A stretch of 64,000 nt of DNA from Setophaga petechia (taxonomy: Eukaryota > Chordata > Aves > Passeriformes > Parulidae), in the NCBI GenBank assembly GCA_024362935.1, contig JANCRA010000008.1, forward strand, positions 31,552,557 through 31,616,556, in the 5' to 3' direction. The translations under genes were made by a program, and so were the position numbers. Under the pieces are notes generated by a model that worked only from the letters and a program-made list of their open reading frames with translations, was not told the DNA's origin and made no database searches. Shown here piece by piece: positions 47,116 to 59,900 of the stretch. The number at the start of each line of letters is the position of its first letter. Position 1 is the first letter of the stretch.

Positions 47116-50100
47116 AGCACTATTGGTTTGACCACCAAACTCCCAAAAAACTCACTTCCTTTTCAAACCAGGTCACCTGCAAAGGAGTAGACTTCATGCA
47201 ATGTGGGATAGCTGTACTTTTCTTCTTACCTCAGGGAAATGTTCTTTGGAAACACAGTGTTATGTACCTGAAGGCATGGGCCCCTTGAAGTGCTGTGATA
47301 TTTGCGTGGGCAAAAAACCTTTCCTCAGAGGGGTCCTTTCAGGACCAGTGGAGATTGATGGATTTCAAAACCATCCAAGGCACAGCTCTTTGTCTCGTCA
47401 GACCTTTGACGTGTGGAAAGAAGAATATGCAAGTATGAGTAATATTCACCCAAGGCTGTGAAAAACCTCTTCCCACAGAGCTTTTCTTAATTCCTACCCA
47501 TGCAATGCTTAGACTCCATCCTTCAATGACTGGAAAATCATAATGGGATTCAAGGTTTTGAATAATGATTAAAGTACTGAGTTTCACATCAGTAAGTCTT
47601 TCAAAACAACCTCAAGAACATTTGCATGGTTTGTTTTGTGTTTCTTAGTGTTGCCCCTCGACCATTGATTTTTTGGTGCATTTCAGAAAAGGTGGAACTT
47701 TGTTGTCATTATTCATTGCAACTGGGGAACATGAGAGCTTAATGGTGAGTCTGCACCAGACCCCTGGCAGGGCAGCTGGTAATGAAAATGTAGTTGATAA
47801 CTTTGTATAACGTGCAATAATTCACAGGTACCAATATTAAGATTTCCAAGGAAATAGGTGATGACTGGAATTACCTGAGGAAAAGAGACAAAACCTTTGG
47901 TAACTTAAACCAATGACAATAGTTATTTTATTTGCTGTATTTTACCCTTTCCTTTAGAGGACTATGCTCTGCCTTATTATTACATGCTTAACATATAAAC
48001 AAAACCTTAGCCTTTCTCAGCTGAATTATCAGCAAATCTGGTACCTCTCATGCAGAGCAGAAGTGATCTCATACTCAGCATCAGTTACAAGGTATTGTGG
48101 TGGGGCAATGGCTCTTTTGGGACGGCTCTACTGCTCCTCACTCTCATACAACACAAGCTTACAGGTGTCCTGTGTCCTGTGAAGCCTTGTCAAGGATGCC
48201 TTGACCTTAGGAGGCAACTGCTGAGTGAAAGGAGAATGTTCAGTCACCAACCTTCTCCCAGCACTTATGGGTCTTATGATGAGCTTCACTTGGGTATAAA
48301 ACAATATATTGTTTTATACAATAAACCAAACACTAGGGGAACTGCAAGGATATAACTCTGTTCAACAGCCAAATGTTTCCCTTTTTCCTTGAATTAAAAC
48401 TGCTATGTTCATAAAGTAAGGACTTCACTGTTCTGCTGGACATTAGTAAAACACACAAGCCCTAGATTTCCAGAGCAGGCTGCATTACCTAGTGCCTTTT
48501 GCTAAATAGCTTTCGTAAAATAAAATCCATACATAAATCCAAAGGAAATAAATCCCTGAGTGGGCCTAGGGCCAGTCCCATTTAAATCCCTCTTAGACTG
48601 TACTTAGGGGTGGAGTGTGAGCCTTGCACTACATTGGGGAGATGGGAACTGCCCCCACAGCATCTTCTCCCAGGCAGAGGGCACAGCACAACCTCCAGGT
48701 CTGAGCATAGCACCCTCAGCTCCTGCTCTGAAGACAAAGGGAATGGATCAATGGACATTTTGTATTGCCATATCACTGCTGCTGCTCTCCTCCCTGAGAA
48801 CTGTGTGGGCCCAATCTAGTCCCAAAACTTAGATAGATAAAATTAGTCAAGATAAATCCTTCTTGCAGTGATCTTCTAAAGAGAGTTTCAACATTTTTTA
48901 CAAAACAGGTAAGGATGTACTTGAAAATAATAATAGTGAGCTGTTCCAAAGCTGGTCATTTAAAGAGAGTGGTTACAGTGTCCACAGCACAGGCACCAGT
49001 GACCCTGTGCCAAATATAATGTCTACTTTTGTTAAGCCTTTTAGCTCTCTTAATCCTTTTGATCAGAGTAAGGAGTGGTATATTGGAAAACTATGTTGGA
49101 AAGCAAACAGAAAATTATGAGAAGGAACAGGCTATGCCTGTGCAGAATGAAGGACATCAGGGCAGAAGAAATGCTCAGGACACCTAAGAGCCTTAAAAGC
49201 ATTAATACAGTCACCAGGCATAGAGTGGTCACTACACTGAGCAGCTGGTTTGAGAAGTCCAGATAAAAGCATGTAACTTATATTTTAAAATATGAAAAAG
49301 AACAAAATTTAGGCCTTGTCACATGAAAACTTAAACCGAAACAGGATAAATGTGTCACTGGTGTAGACACTGTGGCATGGTGTTTATGATGAAATGGTTT
49401 TTAATACCTTGGGGATTATGATCCTGTGCCATAGGTAGAAATTGTATTTCTCAAAGCTTCTGAGCGCTGGTGGCAGCTTTCCAAGAAAGACACCAGATCC
49501 TGAAGTCCTCTTTACAAGTCACCTTCAACCAGCATGGGCTGCAGTCACCCACAGGTGAACTCTTGCACCTCTGCAAGAACTGGCTGTTCCTCTTGAGGAG
49601 AATACAAGTTGCAGAAGTATTTGTAAAGCATTGTATTAAATAATGGAAAGCAGCTACTTTCTAAGTGATGGACAGCTGTAGGGAATATGCATCACACAAA
49701 TTCTGGGAGGAATACAGACCTCCAGTGACATACTACTACTATCATGCTATTAAAAGTGAAAAATAGTTTTTGCTTTACTTAGAGTTGCCAAATTTTCTGA
49801 AGTGAGCTCTTCACTTCTAATTTTCATATCTGTTATTTTACAAAGAAAATTCAGCAAACAAAAGGTGCTTTCATGTTTGTGACAAGGAAATCTCTCCATT
49901 TCCAAAAGTGTAACGCTGCTTGCTCTGATGCTGAAATCAAATTGCTGGGGCAAATTCTCTGCATGCAAGCTAGCATATTCAAAAACAATGCAGAAATGAA
50001 GCTCAAATTTCCAGTTTTGTTTTTAACATACAAATTTTAGAACACCAGAACAAAACTGAAAAAAAAAGGTGAACATATTCCAATTATCAAGGAAAAAGTC

Positions 50101-50700
50101 TGCGGTAAAATAATAGCAATAATCTTGTCACCAAGTTTGCAAAACTGCTTAGTGGGAGTATGTAATGTACTTTTCATAAGATGAACAAACTTCAGAGTCT
50201 GGCCAGGTCAGAGGAACCATCTTATGGAAAATATGGAAGATAAAGTAACTCCCACAACCAGCTTTACCCTACTTACCCTTTCTATTTAAAACCTGTATCG
50301 AAGGGAGTTCAGTTTCTGAGAGGGTTTAGTTTTGGGGAGGGGATGGGCTGATGCATAATTGAATAGTTTCTGGTTTGGAGCGGCAGTACAAAGCCAGGCT
50401 TTTGCACTGAGTTCCTAAAATCTAACCCAAAAATGTCAAATCACCTTGAAGCAGAAAAAAAATAAACTTCTAAGAAGAATGTAGACAGAGCAATTCAGTT
50501 TGCCTATAATTGCTTGTATTTCCTTTGCTCTTCTAGTGCAAGAGTGCTGGATAAATCCAGTGTAATTTAATATTTAATTAATTAATATTTTACCTACATA
50601 TACATATGGGGGTGTTTTAATATACTCAGATGCTCTTTAGAAACACTGAAGCATTGCATTAAGTTTTTCAGCTGCAATTGAGAAACTACCACCTTTTATT
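47116..50700. other. No gene recognised
   Basis: Mostly AT-rich unique sequence after the inverted LTR. The true LTR boundary could lie anywhere from about 47,045 to a few hundred bases into this stretch. Confidence 0.45.
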
Positions 50701-50888
50701 ATAGAATCATAGAATATCCTAGTTGGGAGGATTCATAAGGATAATCAAGTCCAGCTCCTGACAGGACAGCCTCAAGAGTCACACCATGTGCCTGGGAGCA
50801 TTGTCTAAATCTTCTTTAACTCTGTCAGGCCTGGTGCTGTGACCACTTCCGTGGGGAGCCTGTTCCAGTGCCTGACCTCCCTCTGGTT
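50701..50888 (-). mobile_element. CR1 LINE 3' end (inverted)
   Basis: It has the inverted tail ATAGAATCATAGAATATCC, followed by a degraded GTTGGGAGGATTCATAAGG and AAGTCCAGCTCCTGACAGG, and ends in GGGGAGCCTGTTCCAGTGCC. This is a typical short truncated CR1. A second CR1 3' end follows immediately. Confidence 0.87.
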
Positions 50889-50940
50889 CAATCATGGAAT
50901 GGTTTGGCTTGGAAAGGACCTAGTTTCAACCCCACTGCCA
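50889..50940 (-). mobile_element. Second CR1 3' end abutting the first
   Basis: This is a new inverted CR1 start: CAATCATGGAATGGTTTGGC, then TTGGAAAGGACC and TCAACCCCACTGCCAT. It directly follows the CR1 at 50701-50888, so one element inserted in or beside the other, or both were joined by deletion. Only about 50 bases are recognisable. Confidence 0.7.
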
Positions 50941-53900
50941 TCTTCTTGATGCTAAGATGAGTGTTAGCTGATGATATCTCTCTAATGAAAGCTGTCCTGA
51001 GGTAAGCCCATAGCTCTTGAGCGAACTATTTATTGCTCATTAACACTGTGCTTGTGGTTGTAAGCTTGATTAAGCCATTTCCGATTGCCCTTTGTACAAT
51101 CTCATGAGCCAGTGTGACAGGGACTGACTTGGGAGCTTGACCAAGGCACATACTTCCACTGTGCTTCCTATGCACCTGTACTAGGAAAAAAAGTTAAATT
51201 ACTGCAGCCCCAAGAAGACAGTTATCTGCTGAATATTGAGAAGTGTAGTGCCGTGGCCCCCAACAGCAAGGACCTTAAGGAGGATCTCAGGAAAATCCCA
51301 TTTCTGTGCAACATGCAGGTGGGATGCAGAGCTCTCTGACATGCAGCTGGAAAGCTGGAAATTGTCAAGGGATAAAGGATAAGGAGAAAAGCATCACAGC
51401 ATGTTGCCAGCTAGTGGACCTCCCCCTGCACAGTGTCCAACAGCCACAGAGAAAGGCAGCAAATGTGCAGGGAGGAATTTCTACAGGAGATGCTTGGTTC
51501 ACAGTCCAGGGCAATCCTGTGAGCCTGCCATGCTGTGCTTCCCTCCTAGCTGATGGGCCAGCTGGTAGAAAGGAAGGATAGACTTCTCTAGGAGGTGCCA
51601 GTCCTCAATTCAAACTGAAATGCCTTCTGCTTAGGACATTTGCTTGGAAATGTTTTTAGGTGCATATGAGGTAATACTCTCTGCTTTTTCCCCATGCGTT
51701 TTCTATGGGATAGGGAAGAGAGGACAGGGAACATTGGTGCTGACACTTCCTCAAGCAGCTCATAGCTTGGGCAGATGTTGCTGGGTTACACTCTGAATAA
51801 TTTTCACAGTTTGCATTACAGTCACAAGGGCAAGAGATTTTGAATGCATATATAAATCAGAATTGAGATTGCTGGAAACAAGTTAGTAGATTTTGAAACA
51901 GACACATGCAAATAAAACTGAGGCCCTGCCAGCCTGACTAAGCCCCAGCCATGACATATGAAAAAACAATTGTAACTTGTTTAGTGAAATTTTCAACAGT
52001 TGCAGGTCCTGATGGCACAGGTTGGGTCTGACAATACAGCTGAGCTGGTCAAAGCCAGCCACCACTGGAAGCTGTGAAGAGAAATCACATTAGCAGGTTT
52101 AGACCCTAAAGAGATGTCAAAAACCCAAAATCCCTTTGCAAATTTCTGCAGAAGGTACTACATACTTTTGATGACCATGAGTTTGCACGCTTTCCCTTGC
52201 TAATCTAGGCAGGTCCTACCGAGCATATGACCAAGCAAGTGTATTTAACATCAGATTGGGTTGTCAGGAAGGACAAAGGTTGATTTCTCTCTCAATCTGG
52301 GGACTGGGAAGTGTCCTGCTTGCCCTGCTGAGCCCTCAACTGCTCAGCTGTCCATGCAGACATCCGTGTAGGAAATCCATGTCACCCCCACAGCCTGGGC
52401 TCAGGACAGGGGTGCAGGGAAGCCAAGGAGCTTCCAAAAAGCTGTAAGTTCATCAAAAAGAGATTTACTTCCGGGCAAGAGACAGCAGTGATTCTTCTCC
52501 CATGGAGAAGGGTCTCCTTCACAGCTGCTGCCTGCCTCCTCTGTCATCAGCACACCAATATTTCACATGAGTATTCTGGAAGAGCAATGAAGTGGTTATT
52601 TCTAAAAATTGTCATTATTTCTAAACCCATGAACTGTGTTCAAACATTATTCAGCCAAAGGAAGGACAGGGAAAACGCTTCCCTTTGCAGCAGGTCTGCA
52701 TGGTTTCTGAAGGTTGGCTGAAGCTGCATTGGGAGTTTGAGTCAAGTCTGAAGGATCAAATACTTAGAAATAGTCCCTCTCATCTAATTGTATGCCTTCA
52801 GTGCAGCTATCACCTGTCCCCAGACTCCAGATAAGTGGCAGAAATGTCAGCCCACGTTATTTACATTTTTACATTGATTGGCAAAATAAGGGCAGCTTCA
52901 GTTTAAGTAAGTGTTGGTAAGGTACCTGCCCTTGGTTTGGTTTGCAAACCTTGCAATAAATCACAATTATACAGGAAACTAGCCTGATGACCTTAATTTT
53001 TATAATGACCTCAGAGAAATGTACCGCAGTGTTTTTTTCTACCCTTTCTAATAGTCATTATCACCAGGTTTGTTACACCTCATCATTAGCTAAGAAGAAC
53101 ACAGTCACATATTATTTGTGAGTCAGATCAGTCATTTGAGATCAGTCATTACTACTGACATTAAAGTTCTCACTATTTTAAAGATACATTTTTTTAAAAA
53201 AGCTGGTCCTTGTGGCATCTTAAACCTGTTGCAGTCAATTTGATATATTAAAATGATGGGAATTTGGGTGCTGTTGTTGTATTGCCATTTGTATTTAAAT
53301 TTTTTCCATTCAAGTTCCCATCAACAGAGGCTCTAAAAAGGTCAGAGGGAGGTCTGGTAAACTGAAATCAATCATTTCCATGGTGCTACCCTGCTGAATT
53401 AATCAATTAGAAGTGTTTTCAAGGATCTTTTGTGCTACTTCCAACACTTGTGTATTGCTACACTATTTACACAAAGAGTCGTGCTGCATGAATTAGCTTT
53501 TGTGGAGGATATGCCTTTCTTTACTTCTTAAAAAAAGACCATTTAGTTGGTTGCAGGAAATAAGTCCTGTTCAGTGAGTGTTTCCCTGGGTAAATGGTCA
53601 AAGATGTATCTTTGTGAAGGCACTAGGTGAAGAAAATTAATACCAGAAGAATTACAGATTATATGTAATACATATCATTATAAGATAGTGTATCTCTTTC
53701 AACATACAAGGAGGATTTAAAAAACTATAGAAAGTGAGGAATGTGAGATTGCTTGAGGATGATTATTTGGCTAATTATGTTTCAACTCTAAGACAAGGAA
53801 CTGTTGTGATTTCTCCCTACATCTTTATATGACATGGTGGCCTTCACCATATATCAAAAGCTGCACAGTTCTTCTCTCTCATACACATGTTAAATTAAGC

Positions 53901-56900
53901 CCTGCAAAAATTATTAGTAGAGTATTATCTGTTCTGAAACTATGGCTGAAGATCATAATCTTGTTTACCTGGCACAGAGAAACATGGGCATTTCCTTTGT
54001 ACTATGACACAATTATTTTGGTATTGCCTTAATTAGCAACCATAATTGCTAATTAAGATGAAAACAAGGTACTTTGTGTCTCAGGTATTTTCATTAAATA
54101 TAATTTACTTTAGAAAAAACAAACAGTGGCAAAACCAGATTTCAAGGCTCTTCAAAGCCTGTTTTTTCCAGCATGGGCTTGGTGTGTGCGTATGATGGTA
54201 ACATGAGCAAGGTGGCCGTGCTGTGTGTGCACTAAGGGCTGCTGTGGTGAGCACACCTATGGGAGTGGGGGATCTGGGGGTGCTGTACCCCCCTAGAGAG
54301 GAATGGGGGAGCTGCCCTTCTGCACAGTCCTGGAGAATCCTCCTCCTGAAATTGCTCTCTGCTCTGATTTTTCGTTTCTTTTGCAGGTTTTGCTCTTGCT
54401 GTTGCTGAAAAGCAGAAGCTTAAAACCTTGCTATGGTGGCAGATGGGATTTGGGGGACATTTATTCCTTAGGGCAAAAATGTGTGTCCAACTTATGATTT
54501 CATTTGTGTGGAAACATTACAGCGTGGTTGGGGCAGAGATGCTGAATTGTTTATGCCAGACCTCTCTAATCAAGCTCTCCATAAAAAGTGCTAACAACAA
54601 GGCTGTTTTCTAGTCTCAGTTACTTCATGAGAATTGTTTAATCACATAGAAACAGGATGTCTGAAGAAAAATATGCAGGTTGGCATTGCAAATATCCAAT
54701 TGGAAGCAGAATAAGGCTCAGTAAATGCAAATCAATTGCATGCGTGATAAACCTGTATATGCTGCTAAATCCACTTGAATTACTAACACAATGTACAGCA
54801 CGTCATGGCTGTTTGGTGGCACATTTTTGCTACAGCAATCAATCAGGGGATTGAATGGTCCATGCTCCCTGAGTTGTGAGATAAACCTGCCACCTTTTCT
54901 TTCCAATCCCTGAGAGTCCCACCAGAGACTGTGACTACTTATTTTCTCCACTGGTGGACTTGAAATTGGCTCATCAAAAATGCAGCATACAATCCTAAAG
55001 TGTCCCAAAGGAATATTTCCCCCTTTGAGGGGGAAGAGAATAAAGCACTCTAGGGGGCTGGGATTTTCAGTGTGATATATCTGGTGCTCAGCTACCCCCA
55101 GGTTATGTAGAATTAGGTCCAATTTGTTTGGCATTTATGTCCTTGAATGTAAACGAACCCAAAACAAACAAACCACTCTGTGAAGCATGGTGTAATTCTC
55201 CCATCCTTGGTTTAGATGAGGCCATAAAAGGACAAAGGACTAAAACATCCTGCTCTGTCTGCCAAAGGTTAAACTTGCTGTGACCTCCTTAGTAGCAATC
55301 ACAGTTGACCACTTTGCGGGAGCCTGGTTTTCAAGCCCACTGACAGGGGATCCAGATCTTCTCTCAGGTGACACCAAACCCTGCTAGTTCTGTATGCAGT
55401 CATTGCAGTTATTGCCAGAATTTTATGCTCTGTTAGGTGCAGCTGCTCCTGTGCAGCTACACAAAACAAGAAATTGACAGGTAACTATCTTTCTCAAAAC
55501 TTACATAGACTTTTAGCCATAGGTCTTGAGAGGGATCGCCGAAGTTTGGCTCCTACAAAGACCACTTTCACTACAAGCTCACCCCCTACTGGGCTCAAAT
55601 CTCATGCCCACCTCCTCACAGATGACGTGACCTCCTGCCCACTAATTCTGAGGGACAAGTTTGTCTCTGTGAGACCCTTCCCAAGCCATGGCATGGGGCC
55701 TAGAGAAACACATTTGGGGAAGACAAGAGGACGAGCTGTCAGCAGCCTTACAAAAATGAGCCTCCAAGCTGCTGTGCCCGGGTGGACCAGTTCCAGCTCC
55801 CTTTCCTGATTCTGCAGAGAAAAAACTCCTGCCATGTTTCCAATGCCTTCCTATTTGCTTGCTATAAGAAAGACTGCTGAAAATGATCACAATGGGATTT
55901 GCTCATGGTATTTGTACAACATGATTCTAGTACGCATCTTAATGTGACTGTTTTTGTCCCTAAGCATTACATAGTTTAATTTAGGTGGAAAAATTAGCAC
56001 AATTATCAACTGAAGCCAAAAAGCCATGCTGGGATGTTGCAGTTAATCAAATTAATGTGCAAGATAGGCTAAATAAACATATTTTTTGTTTAGATAGTGT
56101 GTCAGCCAAAAAGGCATTTGTCATCTTGTGTGAGATGTTTTCCTGTGAGCTGCGATTTTTATAACAGCACAGCTCTCCGGGAGAGCAGAAGCATGGCTAC
56201 TGCTGGTAGCTGCCGTGTGGATGCTCTGTGCTGGTTCTGTACCCATGCAGGCAGCAGGCCAGGGACTGCTTATGCCCTAGAAATACCTATTTTCAGAAAG
56301 CAGAAAAGGATGACAAGCATGAGGGAAGCAAAGCAGAGCAGTGAACAGCACTGGGTACCAGGAAAGGGTCACAGATTTTCTGTTAGCACTGGCCTGATCC
56401 TTCACAGGGAAGAGTTTTACACACAAGTGGAAAGAAAATGCACTCGGATATGCAGCTGGAATTATTCACACTAGTGCTCCTCCACATTTGTGCAATTTGT
56501 ACCTCCTCGTTACTGTGGTCAAGGTTTGGCATGATCTGGAGGAAGCTGACTTTGGTCTCATTCCTTCACTTCCTGATTTCATGCACATTAGCCACAATAG
56601 TTTAATGGAAGTCCAGTGTTTTTCTATCATTATTTTACCACTGATTTTCCTTTGTTAAATACATAGAGAAGCCACAAATGGAGATGTCAATAGAAATGAA
56701 TTTGTTAGATTGTTTGAGTGAGCCTAATTCCCTGTGACACTCACTAACACCCAGCTAGATTTCCCTTTACAGAACAAGGCTTCTGGCACCACGCGGCATT
56801 GTCTCTAAGCCCCCACCTATAGCTATCGTCCAGAAGCACTCAAAGTATTTTGGACACGTTGCTAATTAAAGTCCAGAGCTACAAAAGGATTTAGGTGGGA

Positions 56901-59900
56901 CTAAAATTCCTGACATATGTAAATGCTGAATAACAAAAGTAGCACAGCTGCTTTGTACGTGTGCAATATGCACAAGCTGGTGCATGCATTAGAAGGCCAA
57001 CAACCCACCTAGAAGACCCAGCTGCTCATGGAAGTTGTTCTGTAGCTTAGGCTTTCCTGATTGAGCTCCTTCAATGGGCTGTTTGTGGGAGAAGATGAGT
57101 GCTGGTGTCAACAGCAGAGTGAACAGGTCTACCATAAGGTCCATATAAATGGCTTTATCCTGTGAGGGAGCCTCTTCCTACTGCCTGGAGATGCCAGGCT
57201 GCTGCACTGAAAATGGTCTCATGTCTGAGAGGTGCTGAGATATTTGGTAGCCTCTCTGCAAGTCAGTATGAAACCTTGTGGGGGTGTGCTTACTGGTGAA
57301 AATATCAGTGCCTATAACCCTTGAGGAGCTTAGGCACGTCCGAGTTTCAGTGCTACCAAGGGATTGAGGAAGGCAGGTTCCACCAAAGTTGCACTGTAGG
57401 TCAAATAACCTTTGTTCTTTTTTGTTTGGGTTTGGTGTTTGATTTTTTTAGCCTTTCCATTATGCACAAGCACAGAGGACAACACAAGAAAGCCAGTGAA
57501 ATTCTGATTTCACACCACTTTTTGAGATCTTTGGGATCTCTTTTGAGATCAATAGGCTTCCACTGCACTTCACTCACTTTCTTTTTATGTGCCTAAACTT
57601 ATGTTTGTAACAACTCCTGTGATTGTAAAAATATTCCTTCCCCTTTGTTCCCTCTACCACTTCATCAGCATTGCAGCAATAGCCATGAGGGATTCAGGTC
57701 TGGTAAAATTAACTTTGGAGCCTCTTTTACTTTGGAGGATGATATAAAGACAGTGTAATTGGTAACCTGTGTATTATCTAATGACCTACTACAAGTAGAT
57801 TAGTTATGCCTAAAACACAGTATTGAAGTGTTGAAAATCAGACCAAATGTTTGGTTTGGATTGGAGGGCTTCCTTCTGGATATCGGTGAGTGGTTTTACT
57901 TGCTAACTGCTGATATTCAGTATTTAGCAATAGGAGTACAAAGAGAGGAGAACCTGGAAAGCCACAAATCCACACTGTTGCCGAAATCTGTGGGAGGACC
58001 GGATGCCAGATACCAAGCACTAACTTTGTCATTATGTCTAATTATTAAACTGTATAATGGCAGGGTCATGAATATAACCCAGCTCTTCATAATTTCAGCA
58101 TCTTCCAAGTCTGTTCTCACTCTGTGAGGTGGTTGCTCTGTCTGAAATAAGACTCCTCACAGGAGAGAAGGACATATTCTCACTCCCACATTAAAACTGA
58201 TTAGCACTAACAATGATACTAGTTAATAAGTTCAAAGGATCAAATTAATAGTTGCAGTGAGACAAGACTGAAGTGGACTTTCTCTTTTCAGCCTACAGAT
58301 AAAACTGAAAATGTAGAACACATGTTTTTGGGCACAGAAGCTCTTTTTCAGGTAGGAAGCAGCAGACTAAAACCAAGTCACGTGTACTTGGAACTGAGTA
58401 ATACTGCAGAGTTTATCCTAACAATACTAATCCTTCAGATATCTCAAGAGAAGAGGATGCCTTGTAACCATGGAGCAATGGGGAATGCTAGACAGAAAAA
58501 GGGTGATTAAATCATTAGCCTCCATCATACAGACAAGAAATAGGAAACTATCATGTTAAGGGATTTACTGGAATAAGACATGGAAGAATTATTGTTTGCT
58601 ATGAAATCAGTGTCTCAATTGCATTTATTATTTTTTTAATATTAGTAGAACTATGACTTCTATTTCCCAGTCTAGTATTTGGAAATATTTTGTGGACCTA
58701 CATTAGGGGTTTTTTTATATTTAAAATATGTCATGACATGCATCAAGAAAGGCTCTGCAAGATGAAAACAGAACCTAGATGCACAGAGTGCTGATATTTC
58801 AGCGTTGGAAAGAATAGCTCATCAGCTTCCTGCTGTGTCCTGGGCAGTCACATGGGCTTTGGGACATTTTTCTATTTTAGGTGATGTGGTGGGCACTCAT
58901 GAGAGAGGAACTGATAGTGCTATTTTAACACCCCAGTTTCAAGAAAAAGTCAGTGCACAAAGCCAGAACAGTTCCTGCTACAGCTGCATCTTAAGCCTCA
59001 GTCTCAAATGTCCTCAACCCCAAAACTATCACAAGTGATCATTATTATTGAGTTCTCCTCTCTGCACGTCACTGTGTGAGAGCCTGGAGCCAGTGAAAGG
59101 TGTGGGCTGAGTTAATGAGAGTGACCAGAAATGAAGAACACTGAGAATTTCCATGAAAGGGGAGGAAAGCCTGTTAGACTAGTTAGATCCCAAAGAAACT
59201 GTCACTGACTGCAGCTGACTTGAAGATGAGATTTTCTACTCAGCTACAACTGGGTTTTGGTGAACATGGATTTCTGTGTGATGGGTTCAAAGAGGAAAAT
59301 GGTGGGGAGGGAAGGAAAGCTTGCAAATGCCTTCTCCAAGCATTGACTTCTACCCCTGTCTGTCTTTAAGCAGCGGGATGATTTCCTTTTTTCCCACCTT
59401 TTTTTTTCTTTTTTTTTTTCCTTTAAAGAGGGTGATGCCAAGGGGTGTGCTATGACAGCAGCATCCTGCAGTATGTTATTTGCTTCCTTCCTAATCAAAA
59501 TATTATGGATTTGTTATTGCATCTCCCTGCTGTAATTCTGGAAATGTAATCCCCAGCATTTGGGGGATCACACTCCTTCCTGCCATGTAAACTTCCTAAG
59601 CGGATTCTCTGCCAAGTTTTCAAGTGTTCCAATTTCAAGTTATTTTGATCTTATCTCTGTTGTTTCCATAGTTTATCTTTACTGTTAGATTCTTTATCAT
59701 AGTCAGAAATTACATACAATTGCACTCAAGATCTGTGAACACAGGCCATGCACTCCAGAGCTCTCTTGTTTAATGAAGACTGAGCAAAACATTACCTGGG
59801 CTGCTCCAGAAATTCAGTTTGAGGAGAGGCACAGATTTTGTAGCTACAGTTTGAGCTGCTGGAATCTGGCTCCCCTAACCTTAATATACCACACGTTACA

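Noticed and set aside
47641..47652. AGTGTTG at 47646 matching AGTGTTG just before the tRNA (45622-45628) as a possible target duplication of the tRNA-LTR insert
   Set aside because: The adjoining bases do not give an LTR start with TG/CA, and a 7-base match in 600 bases of search is not significant.
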